Positions 26,376-33,584 of a DNA stretch of 39,300 nucleotides are shown here, one piece after another. Each line of letters opens with the position of its first letter. Within the stretch, counting starts at the first letter, position 1. Both the position numbers and the translations under genes were made by a program. The stretch spans positions 1-39,300 of the forward strand of contig JAFLBY010000010.1 in NCBI GenBank assembly GCA_017302855.1. Reading direction: 5' to 3'. The notes beneath the pieces are model-generated. The model did not search any database and was not told the DNA's origin. It saw nothing but the letters and a program-made list of their open reading frames with translations. Origin of the DNA: Candidatus Kapaibacterium sp. (GTDB taxonomy: Bacteria; Bacteroidota; Ignavibacteria; Kapaibacteriales; UBA961).

Positions 26376-26739
26376 GTGATAAAAGACCGATTTTATTTCC
26401 TTCGGAATCAATAATAATGGACGCATACCCAAATTTTCCAAGATTAATTTCGGGAACGATAACTTTTCCACCCGCAGACTCGACTTTTCCGACGGCATCC
26501 GATAATGTTCCGAAAGCATGAAGATATAATACTCCCCCATCTGTTGTTGGCTTTAAATCAGGACGCACGACAATAGAACCACCGACAGCTTCACCCGTGG
26601 AAAATGGAACATTAAATAAAATCAAATCGCCGGAACCAAAAGTCCCTTTACGTACATTGCCATTGAGCACTGTTGAATAAAACGCAAAAGCACGCTCCAA
26701 ATCCAGCGCGGGAATTTCAAACCATTGTATTGCATTCAT
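26365..26739 (-). CDS. VOC (glyoxalase/dioxygenase fold) family protein
   Basis: A 124-residue protein with the paired beta-alpha-beta-beta-beta layout of the vicinal oxygen chelate superfamily: WFEIPALDLERAFAFYSTVL at the start, a GGSIVVRPD strand, and the second half ending GYASIIIDSEGNKIGLLS. It resembles the bacterial glyoxalase-like group often called YaeR/PhnB-related. No catalytic assignment is possible, though a Glu near the end (SEGNKIG) is a usual metal ligand. It starts 5 bases downstream of the DJ-1/PfpI gene, so both are probably expressed together, perhaps against reactive aldehydes. Confidence 0.82.
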   Translation of the reverse strand: MNAIQWFEIPALDLERAFAFYSTVLNGNVRKGTFGSGDLILFNVPFSTGEAVGGSIVVRPDLKPTTDGGVLYLHAFGTLSDAVGKVESAGGKVIVPEINLGKFGYASIIIDSEGNKIGLLSLDR

Positions 26740-26744
26740 AATGA

Positions 26745-27503
26745 TTATTTCTGTAATGATTGTACTAATAATTCTGCCGCAGCAGCACCTGAATTTTGCT
26801 GTTGTCCCGTAATTAAATTGCCATCTTGAATTGCATACGAAGAGAATGGTGCCGCCGTTTTAAATATCGTACCTTCAATTTTTTTTGCTTCCGTTTCAAT
26901 GCGATAGGGTTGAATTTTCATACCTACTGCCTGATCGGCAAATTCTTCTTCGGCATCGGCAAAACCTGTCCATATTTTTCCTTTGACTAATAATTCACCA
27001 TCGGATGTTTTTGCATCTAATAATAATGTAGTGGAATGGCATACCGCAGCTGATGGTTTGCCGTTTTCATAAAAAGCAACAAATAATTTTTCCAAATCAT
27101 TATTGCCTCTAAAAGTGTACATAGGACCTTGCCCACCGACCAAAAAGATTGCATCATAGTCTTGTGGATTGACCTCCGTTACTTTTTTTGTATTGGCAAT
27201 CATTTCTTGAAACCACGTTTGCTGCATATAGCCCAAAGAAATAATATCATGCGCCGAATAACCGCTGGCATCGGTGGGATTGGAATAACTGTCCATCATT
27301 AATGCGCCACCTTCCGTAGAAACAAGCTCCACATCATAGCCGGCTTCTTGAAAAACACGTAAGGGATGAGTTAATTCAGCAGCCCAGAAACCTATGGGCC
27401 ACCCTGTCTGTGCGCTCACACTTGGCGAGCTAGCTACCATGAGGATTTTTCCTTTGGTCGGCGCGCCGTGAAAATGCACATAGGATTGAACTTCTTTTAT
27501 CAT
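26745..27503 (-). CDS. DJ-1/PfpI family protein (type 1 glutamine amidotransferase-like)
   Basis: A 252-residue protein of the DJ-1/PfpI superfamily, nearest the Hsp31/YhbO-like glyoxalase and chaperone branch. The nucleophile elbow AAVCHS (C155, H156) is intact. GGQGPMYTF (123-131) and the N-terminal strand KILMVASS (19-26) fit the fold, and the GFWAAEL loop contributes the usual acidic residue. I chose the ATG at 27503 because GGAG lies 6 bases before it; a TTG at 27542 is in frame. It is divergent from an HxlR regulator and leads a compact minus-strand cluster starting with a VOC protein, which fits carbonyl-stress detoxification. Confidence 0.85.
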   Translation of the reverse strand: MIKEVQSYVHFHGAPTKGKILMVASSPSVSAQTGWPIGFWAAELTHPLRVFQEAGYDVELVSTEGGALMMDSYSNPTDASGYSAHDIISLGYMQQTWFQEMIANTKKVTEVNPQDYDAIFLVGGQGPMYTFRGNNDLEKLFVAFYENGKPSAAVCHSTTLLLDAKTSDGELLVKGKIWTGFADAEEEFADQAVGMKIQPYRIETEAKKIEGTIFKTAAPFSSYAIQDGNLITGQQQNSGAAAAELLVQSLQK

Positions 27504-27558
27504 GAGAGACTCCGTGAAATTATGGTAAATTCTATGCTGCAAAATTGCTGATAGTTAC

Positions 27559-27566
27559 TATCTTTG
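27559..27566 (+). promoter_or_regulatory. Candidate -7 box for the HxlR gene
   Basis: TATCTTTG matches TAnnTTTG and lies in the 133-base gap between the divergent DJ-1 gene and the HxlR gene. No TTTG is found at the usual distance upstream. The GTG at 27586 is about 20 bases downstream of it. Confidence 0.45.
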
Positions 27567-27636
27567 CAAAGAGTGTAACCAAAAAGTGCGATACATACTT
27601 TTTGGAAAGTATCATAAAAATGAAGGAGTTATAACA

Positions 27637-28002
27637 ATGCCTGACTTTATCTACAATGGCAAAGTGTATTATAATCCCGTGCAATTGGTCATGGAACAAA
27701 TCGGCGGTGTCTGGAAAGCCCCTATTCTTTGGCGTTTAAAAGATAAAGTGATGCGCTATGGGGAATTGCGGAAGGATATAAAACATATCTCCGACAAAAT
27801 GCTGACTCAACAGCTCCGTGAACTTGAACAAGATGGGTATATACAAAGAACGGTGTATGCGGTTATTCCACCCAAAACCGAATATACTCTCACCGAGCAA
27901 GGAAAAGATATTATCGAACTTATTACCATTATTCGGAATTATGGATTAAAAATGATAGAAAAACAAAAAATTGAACATACTCAAGAAAAAAATCCGCAAT
28001 AA
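27637..28002 (+). CDS. HxlR-family transcriptional regulator without cysteine
   Basis: A 121-residue winged-helix regulator. The HxlR pattern is clear: IGGVWKAPILWRL, MRYGELRKDI, ISDKMLTQQLRELEQDGYI and a wing ending PPKTEYTLTEQG. Family members that sense electrophiles or diamide use a conserved N-terminal Cys before Pro-Val. Here that position is Asn (YYNPV), and the whole protein has no cysteine. AAGGAG lies about 10 bases before the ATG at 27637; the GTG at 27586 is a weaker start. Divergence from the DJ-1/VOC cluster suggests that it controls that cluster and itself. Confidence 0.85.
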   Translation: MPDFIYNGKVYYNPVQLVMEQIGGVWKAPILWRLKDKVMRYGELRKDIKHISDKMLTQQLRELEQDGYIQRTVYAVIPPKTEYTLTEQGKDIIELITIIRNYGLKMIEKQKIEHTQEKNPQ

Positions 28003-28106
28003 TTATACTCAATGGGAACATTATTCTTGTGTTCAGATGGCTTGTTTCGTGATAGAGCAAAAGCATCGTCAATGTATAGCGGATAATGTAACCCTTGCAC
28101 AACTCA

Positions 28107-28185
28107 TCGGTGTTCAGAAACAAATGTGAACAACTATGTTTGGATGGAAAGCCAAAATTTTATAGTTTTGGGGAAATGAATGACG
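28107..28185 (+). repeat. Repeat A, copy 1 (79 bp, promoter-bearing)
   Basis: Begins TCGGTGTTCAGAAACAAA and ends near GAATGACG. It matches copy 2 (28946-29024) at 72 of 79 positions by direct count, in the same orientation and with no length change. The pair brackets the DUF3885 gene. It contains a promoter (next entry). Confidence 0.92.
28139..28170 (+). promoter_or_regulatory. Bacteroidota promoter inside repeat A copy 1
   Basis: TTTG (28139-28142), 20 bases, then TAGTTTTG (28163-28170). This fits the TTTG...TAnnTTTG consensus with correct spacing. The predicted start site is about 45-50 bases before the DUF3885 ATG. Confidence 0.65.
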
Positions 28186-28224
28186 CAAAGCATCATTTTA
28201 AACAATCAATAGAGCAAGGATAAA

Positions 28225-28878
28225 ATGTTAAGACAAGAATTACAATCATATTTTGACAGAGTTTATCCTTATTCCAAAATAGACACGGAATACACGCTCG
28301 ATGGACAAGTTTATATTAGATTTGAACTTGGTGAAGGTAAAGACAATGGGACTATCGAAAGAATAAATCAGTCAACAGATAGGGCGTTGACAATTTTCAA
28401 CGAAATATTTACTGAACCGACACACGACATTTTCATTCTTATTTATGAATACCAAGGCGAAAATATTTTCAACGCCTCAAACGACTATTTACACAAACAA
28501 TTTCCGACTGACAGGTTCAAGAAATTTTACAATCAATTGGAGACAGTAAATACTCGCTACATCACGACAGACGATAACGGGAATAATGTTTTAGAAAAAG
28601 ATGAAGTCAGAATAATAATTGGAAAACTACCCGTTAAAGACATTAACGTAAAAAATATTCTGAATGGAATTGCAAATACAGAAATGGGGTTTAAGCCGGG
28701 TATAGACCAAAGAATTTTCTTTTTCGACCCATCAACCGACAAAGCCTTTCACATGTACGACGACAGGGGATGTGATGTTTGGAGCGACAATGCAGACAAA
28801 ATTCGTGACATTTACATAAAAAGAAATGACTGGATTGTTGAATATCACAGACAAAAAATTGAAGAATACTTTAAATAA
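28225..28878 (+). CDS. DUF3885 domain protein, cassette-like gene
   Basis: A 217-residue cytoplasmic protein recognised as DUF3885 by its overall pattern: YIRFELGEG early, RALTIFNEIF in the middle, and a C-terminal part with FHMYDDRGCDVW followed by NDWIVEYHRQKIEEYF. The domain has no known activity. It is often an orphan in Firmicutes and Bacteroidota. The gene is bracketed by two copies of repeat A, and the first copy supplies its promoter. It uses GAC far more than GAT for Asp, unlike the zorA/zorB-like genes to the right, which hints at a separate origin. Confidence 0.75.
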   Translation: MLRQELQSYFDRVYPYSKIDTEYTLDGQVYIRFELGEGKDNGTIERINQSTDRALTIFNEIFTEPTHDIFILIYEYQGENIFNASNDYLHKQFPTDRFKKFYNQLETVNTRYITTDDNGNNVLEKDEVRIIIGKLPVKDINVKNILNGIANTEMGFKPGIDQRIFFFDPSTDKAFHMYDDRGCDVWSDNADKIRDIYIKRNDWIVEYHRQKIEEYFK

Positions 28879-28894
28879 TAACAAGAAGCACCGA

Positions 28895-28930
28895 CTAACA
28901 GCAGTTCCCCTTGTACTACTCATCTGTTAG
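28895..28930. repeat. Inverted CTAACAG/CTGTTAG pair after cassette gene
   Basis: CTAACAG (28895-28901) and CTGTTAG (28924-28930) are perfect complements, 17 bases after the DUF3885 stop. The TAAC/GTTA ends resemble the core and inverse core of integron attC sites, but the pair is shorter (36 bp) than normal attC. ACTAACAG recurs at 35922, overlapping the stop of another cassette-like gene. Confidence 0.45.
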
Positions 28931-28945
28931 CTTATAGAACAAAGA

Positions 28946-29024
28946 TCGGTGTTCAGAAACAAACGTGAACAACTATATTTGTATGGAAAGCCAAAGTTTT
29001 GTAGTTTTGGGGAAAGGAAGGACG
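28946..29024 (+). repeat. Repeat A, copy 2 (79 bp, promoter-bearing)
   Basis: Second copy of the 79-bp element at 28107-28185. The seven differences leave TTTG, the 20-base spacing and TAGTTTTG untouched. It stands before the exported-protein gene at 29109. Confidence 0.92.
28978..29009 (+). promoter_or_regulatory. Bacteroidota promoter inside repeat A copy 2
   Basis: TTTG (28978-28981), 20 bases, TAGTTTTG (29002-29009). Same layout as copy 1, predicted to transcribe the gene at 29109. Confidence 0.65.
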
Positions 29025-29108
29025 TTTTGTGTCAATGCAAGAGTTACCTGCCATTATTTGGAGATAGTGCAAATACAAACTTTAGTAATAAAACAGACAA
29101 CAATAATT

Positions 29109-29831
29109 ATGAAAAAAACTCTAATGACAATCATCATTCTTTGGACAGTACCTGTGTACGGACAGTCATTTGAAGGAACACTTTCTTACATCTCAGACTT
29201 TGAACTTGCAGAGAACATGAAAAAAATGGGAATGACTAAAGAAATGCTTCATGACAAAATGAAACAAGACGGTTCTTATTCCGACACAATTAAAATATCA
29301 TACAAGCAAGGCAACTATTACATCCTGACAAACAACAATCCCAAGTCATGGTCTATTTACAAAGCAGAGACAAATAAAATCTACACTATGCAAGACGGGG
29401 ACGCTGCGGACATCTGCACCGTTACAGACGCTTCAATAGACCTTCAATTTACTATGACAAGTAAAATGCCGACTATTGAAAAACTTGACACCACAGTAAT
29501 TGTAGGTGGAGTTTCTTGTAGCATAGTAAGAGTAAAATGGAAGAGCGGAACCTATGACTACTATTACGACCCAACCAAGTTAACAGTTGACCCAGCATTA
29601 TTTTCAAAACATGTCTATGACGGTTGGGCTGACTTTTTGAAAATCTCAAAAGCACTTCCTGTAAAAATTGTAAAGACAACAAAGGGAATGATGACCGTTA
29701 CTATGACCTTGGTAACGACAAAAACAGAAGTGATTGACGAAAAATTGTTTTCAATTCCAAAACTTGTTCCAGACAAAGACTTGAACTTGATTAAGATTGC
29801 AAACAGAGAAGTAATGCGAGTAAAGAAATAA
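29109..29831 (+). CDS. Exported DUF4412-like protein, cassette-like gene
   Basis: A 240-residue protein with a clean signal peptide (MKKTLMTIIILWTVPVYGQ). The mature part has FEGTLSYISDF, strands on an alternating pattern, YYYDPTKL near residue 156 and a C-terminal strand set with FSIPKL. This resembles the DUF4412/outer-membrane-associated beta fold found in Bacteroidota periplasmic proteins; that match is tentative. The frame stays open upstream to 28965, but that stretch lies in repeat A and its leader, so the ATG at 29109, right before the signal peptide, is the start. No partner gene is evident. Confidence 0.65.
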   Translation: MKKTLMTIIILWTVPVYGQSFEGTLSYISDFELAENMKKMGMTKEMLHDKMKQDGSYSDTIKISYKQGNYYILTNNNPKSWSIYKAETNKIYTMQDGDAADICTVTDASIDLQFTMTSKMPTIEKLDTTVIVGGVSCSIVRVKWKSGTYDYYYDPTKLTVDPALFSKHVYDGWADFLKISKALPVKIVKTTKGMMTVTMTLVTTKTEVIDEKLFSIPKLVPDKDLNLIKIANREVMRVKK

Positions 29832-29885
29832 AATGACGTTTGACTAATGAACAGAAGAAGTATAACGGCATGTAGCACATTTTCA

Positions 29886-29988
29886 AAAAGTGCGACTTCG
29901 TGCTTCTATGACAGTTTTGTCATACAGAAATTTCAGTTCTCAGCATCAACATCTGTGGTAAAAATCCGCCTTCTGTAAGCTGCAAAAC
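29886..29988 (+). repeat. Repeat B, copy 1 (103 bp)
   Basis: Begins AAAAGTGCGACTTCG and ends AAGCTGCAAAAC. It is homologous over its whole length to 30842-30944 and to the matching part of 31647-31789, with few substitutions and no visible gaps. It lies between the exported-protein gene and the EF-hand lipoprotein gene. TATAACGGC just upstream at 29861 may be part of the element. Confidence 0.9.
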
Positions 29989-30018
29989 ATTATGAGAGAT
30001 TTTAAAAGGACAGACAAT

Positions 30019-30804
30019 ATGAAATTTTTAGAGACCATTTTTACATTGACACTTGTTTACTTAATGACAAGTTGTTCAAACGGAAAATTTGAAGAAAAAG
30101 GTTTTCAGGTAAGAACGACTTCAGACAATTCCGAGAACTACCAATCAAACGGACTAAACAGCGATTCTTTGAAAATTGAGACACGACCAAGTGGCATTTT
30201 GTTGACAGGCGTTCCAAACGTTCGGTTGACAACTATTTATAAAGTAAATTTGAACAAAAAGGACAATTCGACTTTCATTGGTTCAAATAACTTTCATTAC
30301 AAATACGATGAGACCGCAGTAAACAAAGGCAATAATTGGAACAACAAACTTATGCCAGGACTTGAAGCTGTTTACGGCTATAATTTTGTGAATATTTCAC
30401 ATTATGACATTAAAGAAAATAAGCAAAAAAACTTTTTTGAGAAACCAGTTTTAGTTAGAACGCTTTACTATCCGACATTTTCCAAAGATACATTAAACTA
30501 TAACCCAATCTTCAGAAATTACTTTATGGTTTCTGTTTATAATGAAGACACAAACAAAGACGGATTTGTAAATTTAAAAGACCTTAGACGACTGTACTTG
30601 TTCGACATTAACGGTGTAAAACAAAAAGCACTTATTCCTGAAAATTATTCAATTTTTAAGTCAGAGTATGACTCAGACAATGACTTCATGTTTGTATTTG
30701 CACAACTTGACAGAAATAACAATGGGCAACAAGATGAAGGAGAACCAATTCATATCTTTTGGATAGACCTAAAAGATCCATCTAAGACAGGACGACAATA
30801 CTAA
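30019..30804 (+). CDS. Lipoprotein with EF-hand-like loops, cassette-like gene
   Basis: A 261-residue protein with a signal ending in the lipobox YLMTSC. Near the C-terminus two calcium-loop motifs appear: D-T-N-K-D-G-F-V-N-L-K-D and D-R-N-N-N-G-Q-Q-D-E-G-E, both fitting DxNxDG/NG EF-hand or dockerin-type loops. The region between signal and loops is beta-rich and unrecognised. The ATG at 30019 puts the signal at the N-terminus; the ATG at 29992 is in frame. It lies between repeats B1 and B2. It has no promoter of the repeat-A type, so it may depend on read-through. Confidence 0.65.
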   Translation: MKFLETIFTLTLVYLMTSCSNGKFEEKGFQVRTTSDNSENYQSNGLNSDSLKIETRPSGILLTGVPNVRLTTIYKVNLNKKDNSTFIGSNNFHYKYDETAVNKGNNWNNKLMPGLEAVYGYNFVNISHYDIKENKQKNFFEKPVLVRTLYYPTFSKDTLNYNPIFRNYFMVSVYNEDTNKDGFVNLKDLRRLYLFDINGVKQKALIPENYSIFKSEYDSDNDFMFVFAQLDRNNNGQQDEGEPIHIFWIDLKDPSKTGRQY

Positions 30805-30821
30805 AATGACAAGGAAAAAGC

Positions 30822-30964
30822 CACATAACAACAACTACCCCAAAAGCGTGACTTCGTGCTTCTATGACAGTTTAGTAATACGGAAATTTCAGTTCTCAGC
30901 ATCAACATCTGTGGTAAAAATCCGCCTTCTGCAAGCTGCAAAACGATGTGTGTAATCATAGAAC
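30822..30964 (+). repeat. Repeat B, copy 2 (143 bp)
   Basis: Begins CACATAACAAC and ends AATCATAGAAC. It aligns without gaps to copy 3 (31647-31789, also 143 bp) with only a few substitutions. It separates the EF-hand lipoprotein gene from the orphan at 30976. In copies 2 and 3 a frame starting MCVIIE opens inside the element and runs into the next gene; I treat this as chance. Confidence 0.92.
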
Positions 30965-30975
30965 AAAAGACGACC

Positions 30976-31653
30976 ATGTTAGGACTATTTAAAAAGACTA
31001 GTTGGAAAATTGACGGAAAAGCCTTTGACTTTTTTCGACAAGTCTTTATGCAGTTGCCGAGTGACTTTCAGTTTTTATTGGACGGACTTGACAAAGGGCT
31101 TTACAGAAAGTTCTCAGTAAATCACGCGAAGAAAGGACACTTCTATTCAATCGGCTTTGACCCTTCGCAATCAGCCAAGTCAATGACCAAAGGTAAGCAA
31201 TTTGAATTGGAGAATATTTTCATTAAACAAAATGGACAAACATATCCATTGAATATTACAATTCATGAAGGACTTTGGATAGGTTTTGAAATTGAGAAAA
31301 ACATTTTGGACTTCAAGAACTTTCAAATTGACTTATCATCATTTAAGAAAAGTAAAAGTAAGTTTGCCGTAGATAAAAAAATTGAAAAACTCATAATTGG
31401 TTTGACTTGTGAGCAACTTGACTTGACAAACCTTGGAGAATTTGATGTTAATGGCAAGACTTACTACCCAATCAAAGACCTTGAAGATGGCAACTACATT
31501 GCAATTGATAGCAAAGGACAAGTATTCGGCTTAATTCACGACCCAAATAAAATTGAACTCATAAATAAATCAGTGAAAAAATTTGTTGACGTTGTTAATG
31601 GCGGGAGGTTTGATTTTGATAAATATCTAAATGGAGAAGATGGCAACACATAA
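30976..31653 (+). CDS. Orphan protein, cassette-like gene
   Basis: I do not recognise this 225-residue soluble protein. It starts MLGLFKKTSWKID, has a FQFLLDGLDKGLYRKF helix, a charged middle (KKSKSKF) and a C-terminal part with YYPIKDLEDGNYIAIDSKG and FGLIHDPNKIELI. That last part resembles the beta-rich core seen in SMI1/KNR4-like immunity-type proteins, but the similarity is weak. The ATG at 30976 is preferred because upstream codons come from repeat B. Its stop codon lies inside the next repeat B copy, so the gene is tightly framed by repeats. Confidence 0.55.
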   Translation: MLGLFKKTSWKIDGKAFDFFRQVFMQLPSDFQFLLDGLDKGLYRKFSVNHAKKGHFYSIGFDPSQSAKSMTKGKQFELENIFIKQNGQTYPLNITIHEGLWIGFEIEKNILDFKNFQIDLSSFKKSKSKFAVDKKIEKLIIGLTCEQLDLTNLGEFDVNGKTYYPIKDLEDGNYIAIDSKGQVFGLIHDPNKIELINKSVKKFVDVVNGGRFDFDKYLNGEDGNT

Positions 31654-31789
31654 CAACACCTACCCCAAAAGCGTGACTTCGTGCTTCTATGACAGTTTTG
31701 TAATACGGAAATTTCAGTTCTCAGCATCAACATCTGTGGTAAAAATCCGCCTTCTGCAAGCGGCAAAACGATGTGCGTAATCATAGAAC
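31647..31789 (+). repeat. Repeat B, copy 3 (143 bp)
   Basis: Third copy. It begins inside the last codons of the preceding gene (…ACACATAAC) and ends CATAGAAC 17 bases before the next ATG. Its near-identity to copy 2 shows a recent duplication, or strong constraint. Confidence 0.92.
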
Positions 31790-31806
31790 GACACCAACAA
31801 TTAAAT

Positions 31807-32406
31807 ATGACCGAACAAAAAAACATATTCCTTGACAAAGATTTAAGATGTGGTGGCTTCTATGAACTTTCTATTCAAGTTTGCCCAAGTATAGAAAACA
31901 ACCCAATAAAACTTTACACTGACTTTATTTGGACACTGAACAATGTTTCGGGACCTTTTGACGAAGGCTTTAAGACAATACAGGCAGACATTGAAAATAT
32001 TCAACACCGTGGACTTATTAGTCTTGACAATTATGTCATTCCTTTTATGACTTACAATATACGAGAAGACGAGCCTATCGAAACTGGATTCAATTGGTTT
32101 GACATTTGCTTTTACACGGCAGCAATTGAAAAGGTATTTGGAGCTGAGTATCAAACTTGGACAGAAAATCCCAAAGTACCGAAACAGTTAACCAACTTTT
32201 TCACAAGTATATTGAAAGCCTTGTATAAAATTTACCCTTTTGAACTTGCGATGTTAGACTTTGAAGTTTCCGGACAATATTACTTTGAAGATTTAATGAA
32301 ACCGACTAACACTTGGGCTTATTCTGCGTTTTTCGTGGGACAGACTAAATATGACTTAGTCGCAGTTGAAAACAGAAAATTTGTAAAGACCATTGAAGAA
32401 CTATAA
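31807..32406 (+). CDS. Orphan protein, cassette-like gene
   Basis: I do not recognise this 199-residue acidic protein. It begins MTEQKNIFLDKDLRCGGFYEL, has an ELSIQVCPSIE strand, a NWFDICFYTAAIEKVFG helix, a FTSILKALYKIYPFELAMLDFEV segment and a YSAFFVGQTKYDLVAVE strand near the end. It has no signal or membrane segment. It could be an immunity or structural protein of a mobile cassette, but there is no direct evidence. The start at 31807 is the first ATG after repeat B copy 3. Downstream, 300 bases contain no other full gene. Confidence 0.55.
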   Translation: MTEQKNIFLDKDLRCGGFYELSIQVCPSIENNPIKLYTDFIWTLNNVSGPFDEGFKTIQADIENIQHRGLISLDNYVIPFMTYNIREDEPIETGFNWFDICFYTAAIEKVFGAEYQTWTENPKVPKQLTNFFTSILKALYKIYPFELAMLDFEVSGQYYFEDLMKPTNTWAYSAFFVGQTKYDLVAVENRKFVKTIEEL

Positions 32407-32455
32407 TGGAAACGAAGACTAAACAAACGGAAAAAAGTTTAACGCAATCACAACT

Positions 32456-32566
32456 ATGCTTGAAATTCGAGACAAAATAGGTCTTGAAATAATGAATATG
32501 ACTTATGAAGAAGAACGACCCTATTTGGACAAACTTCTTGTACAAGGACAAACCAAAGCGAAGTAA
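32456..32566 (+). CDS. Possible 36-residue small protein
   Basis: A short frame (MLEIRDKIGLEIMNMTYEEE…) starts 50 bases after the previous stop. Its amphipathic, charged make-up is protein-like, recalling N-terminal helices of small antitoxin-like proteins. There is no ribosome site and no known match. It may be a remnant. Confidence 0.25.
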   Translation: MLEIRDKIGLEIMNMTYEEERPYLDKLLVQGQTKAK

Positions 32567-32627
32567 TGCACTTCTGCCAATGGTCTTTATGCGTAGATGC
32601 ATGACGCTAATACAGAACCAAAGAGTT

Positions 32628-32653
32628 TGATGTATTTGGTACAAGATACATCA
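32628..32653. promoter_or_regulatory. Inverted repeat upstream of the MarR gene
   Basis: TGATGTAT and ATACATCA are perfect 8-bp complements around 10 bases, 55 bases before the marR-family ATG. The dyad suits a dimeric regulator. Confidence 0.45.
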
Positions 32654-32687
32654 TAAGGTTTGGACATTCAAGAAAAATTTCTTAATT

Positions 32688-32704
32688 TTGTTGCGTATTT
32701 AACA
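32688..32704 (+). promoter_or_regulatory. 17-bp operator-like repeat, copy 1
   Basis: TTGTTGCGTATTTAACA, immediately before the MarR-family ATG (32708). An identical 17-mer is at 33161, before the DoxX gene. TGTT and AACA form short inverted arms. It is a candidate autoregulatory site of the MarR protein. Confidence 0.6.
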
Positions 32705-32707
32705 GTT

Positions 32708-33145
32708 ATGGCAAAAACATTTAAATTTGAAGATTCATTTGGACGTATTCTTGGAGTTGCTCATACTTCTATGTTTAGATATTTGAGCAAATTAATGAAA
32801 GACCAAGAACTACCTATAACACCTGAACAATTCAGTGTGTTAAGTCATTTATGGCAAAAGGACGGTTTACAACAAAGCGAATTGGCGATATGCACTAACC
32901 GAAATAGAGCAAATGTGACGCGGATCATTGACATCTTGGAAAGAGAAGGTATCGTAGAACGCAGAGATGATGAAAGTGATAGAAGAGTGTTTAGAATTTA
33001 TCTGACTGACAAAGGAAAATCTCTTAGAGAAGTTACGGCGAGATGTGCCGAACAAACAATCAATGACTCACTTAAGGGTTTGACAAAAGAAGAAATAGAT
33101 ACTTGTGTAAAGGTCTTACTACAAGTAAAAAGCAATGTTGGCTAA
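32708..33145 (+). CDS. MarR-family transcriptional regulator
   Basis: A 145-residue winged-helix repressor. The recognition region SELAICTNRNRANVTRIIDILEREGIVER and the wing RRDDESDRRVFRIYLTDKG are typical, with dimerisation helices at both ends. Cys at positions in the helix (ICTNRN) and near residue 112 (ARCAE) could sense oxidants, but this is speculative. I start at the ATG at 32708; a TTG at 32660 lies in frame, before the operator-like repeat. A matching 17-bp repeat before doxX suggests control of the downstream DoxX-pirin-SRPBCC genes. Confidence 0.86.
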   Translation: MAKTFKFEDSFGRILGVAHTSMFRYLSKLMKDQELPITPEQFSVLSHLWQKDGLQQSELAICTNRNRANVTRIIDILEREGIVERRDDESDRRVFRIYLTDKGKSLREVTARCAEQTINDSLKGLTKEEIDTCVKVLLQVKSNVG

Positions 33146-33160
33146 AAAATTTTACCCATA

Positions 33161-33177
33161 TTGTTGCGTATTTAACA
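33161..33177 (+). promoter_or_regulatory. 17-bp operator-like repeat, copy 2
   Basis: Identical TTGTTGCGTATTTAACA, followed by A so that TTGTT/AACAA become 5-bp arms. It lies 23 bases before the DoxX ATG. Confidence 0.6.
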
Positions 33178-33200
33178 ATTAACAATTTAACATTAATACC

Positions 33201-33575
33201 ATGACAACAAAAACAACAAACATCATCAACTGGAGCTTAGCCGGAATCGTCGGCTTCATTTTTATTAGTAGCGCCATGAGCAAATTTTTTGGAGGCGAAG
33301 AAACTTTACAAATGGCGAAAGGAATTGGACTAAGTGCAGAATCTTTTCAAGTCATTGGCATAGTAGAATTTGTGAGCGTGATGCTTTTTGTAGTGCCACG
33401 AACAGGAATAATTGGAACACTCTTATTAGCTGCATATATGGGTGGCGCAATAGCAATACATATATCACATGGTCAATCAATAATTGCACCCGCTATCATT
33501 GAAGCTATAATTTGGATAGCGGCTTTAGTACGATTCCCCGAATTGAAACATCGCATTTTACATTCAAACAAATAA
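33201..33575 (+). CDS. DoxX-like membrane protein
   Basis: A 124-residue protein with four predicted TM helices: SLAGIVGFIFISSAMSKFF, a VIGIVEFVSVMLFVV helix, a GTLLLAAYMGGAIAIHI helix and a C-terminal AIIWIAALVRFPEL helix. The first TM with SKFFGG and the GAIAIHISHG turn are the usual DoxX-like (DUF4267/DoxX_2) pattern. These proteins are linked to quinone or thiol redox balance. Here it follows MarR and precedes a pirin gene by 9 bases, an arrangement common in redox-responsive operons. Confidence 0.84.
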   Translation: MTTKTTNIINWSLAGIVGFIFISSAMSKFFGGEETLQMAKGIGLSAESFQVIGIVEFVSVMLFVVPRTGIIGTLLLAAYMGGAIAIHISHGQSIIAPAIIEAIIWIAALVRFPELKHRILHSNK

Positions 33576-33584
33576 GATATACCA

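Noticed and set aside
28965-29108. N-terminal extension of the exported protein
   Set aside because: The codons come from repeat A and its leader. Substitutions between repeat copies change residues freely, and copy 1 has a stop in this frame.
30946-30975. Shared MCVIIE N-terminus of two orphan genes
   Set aside because: It is encoded by repeat B itself; the later ATG codons outside the repeat are better starts.
28107-31789. Insertion sequences as the source of repeats A and B
   Set aside because: There is no transposase and no terminal inverted repeats, and the repeats are short and spaced by different genes.
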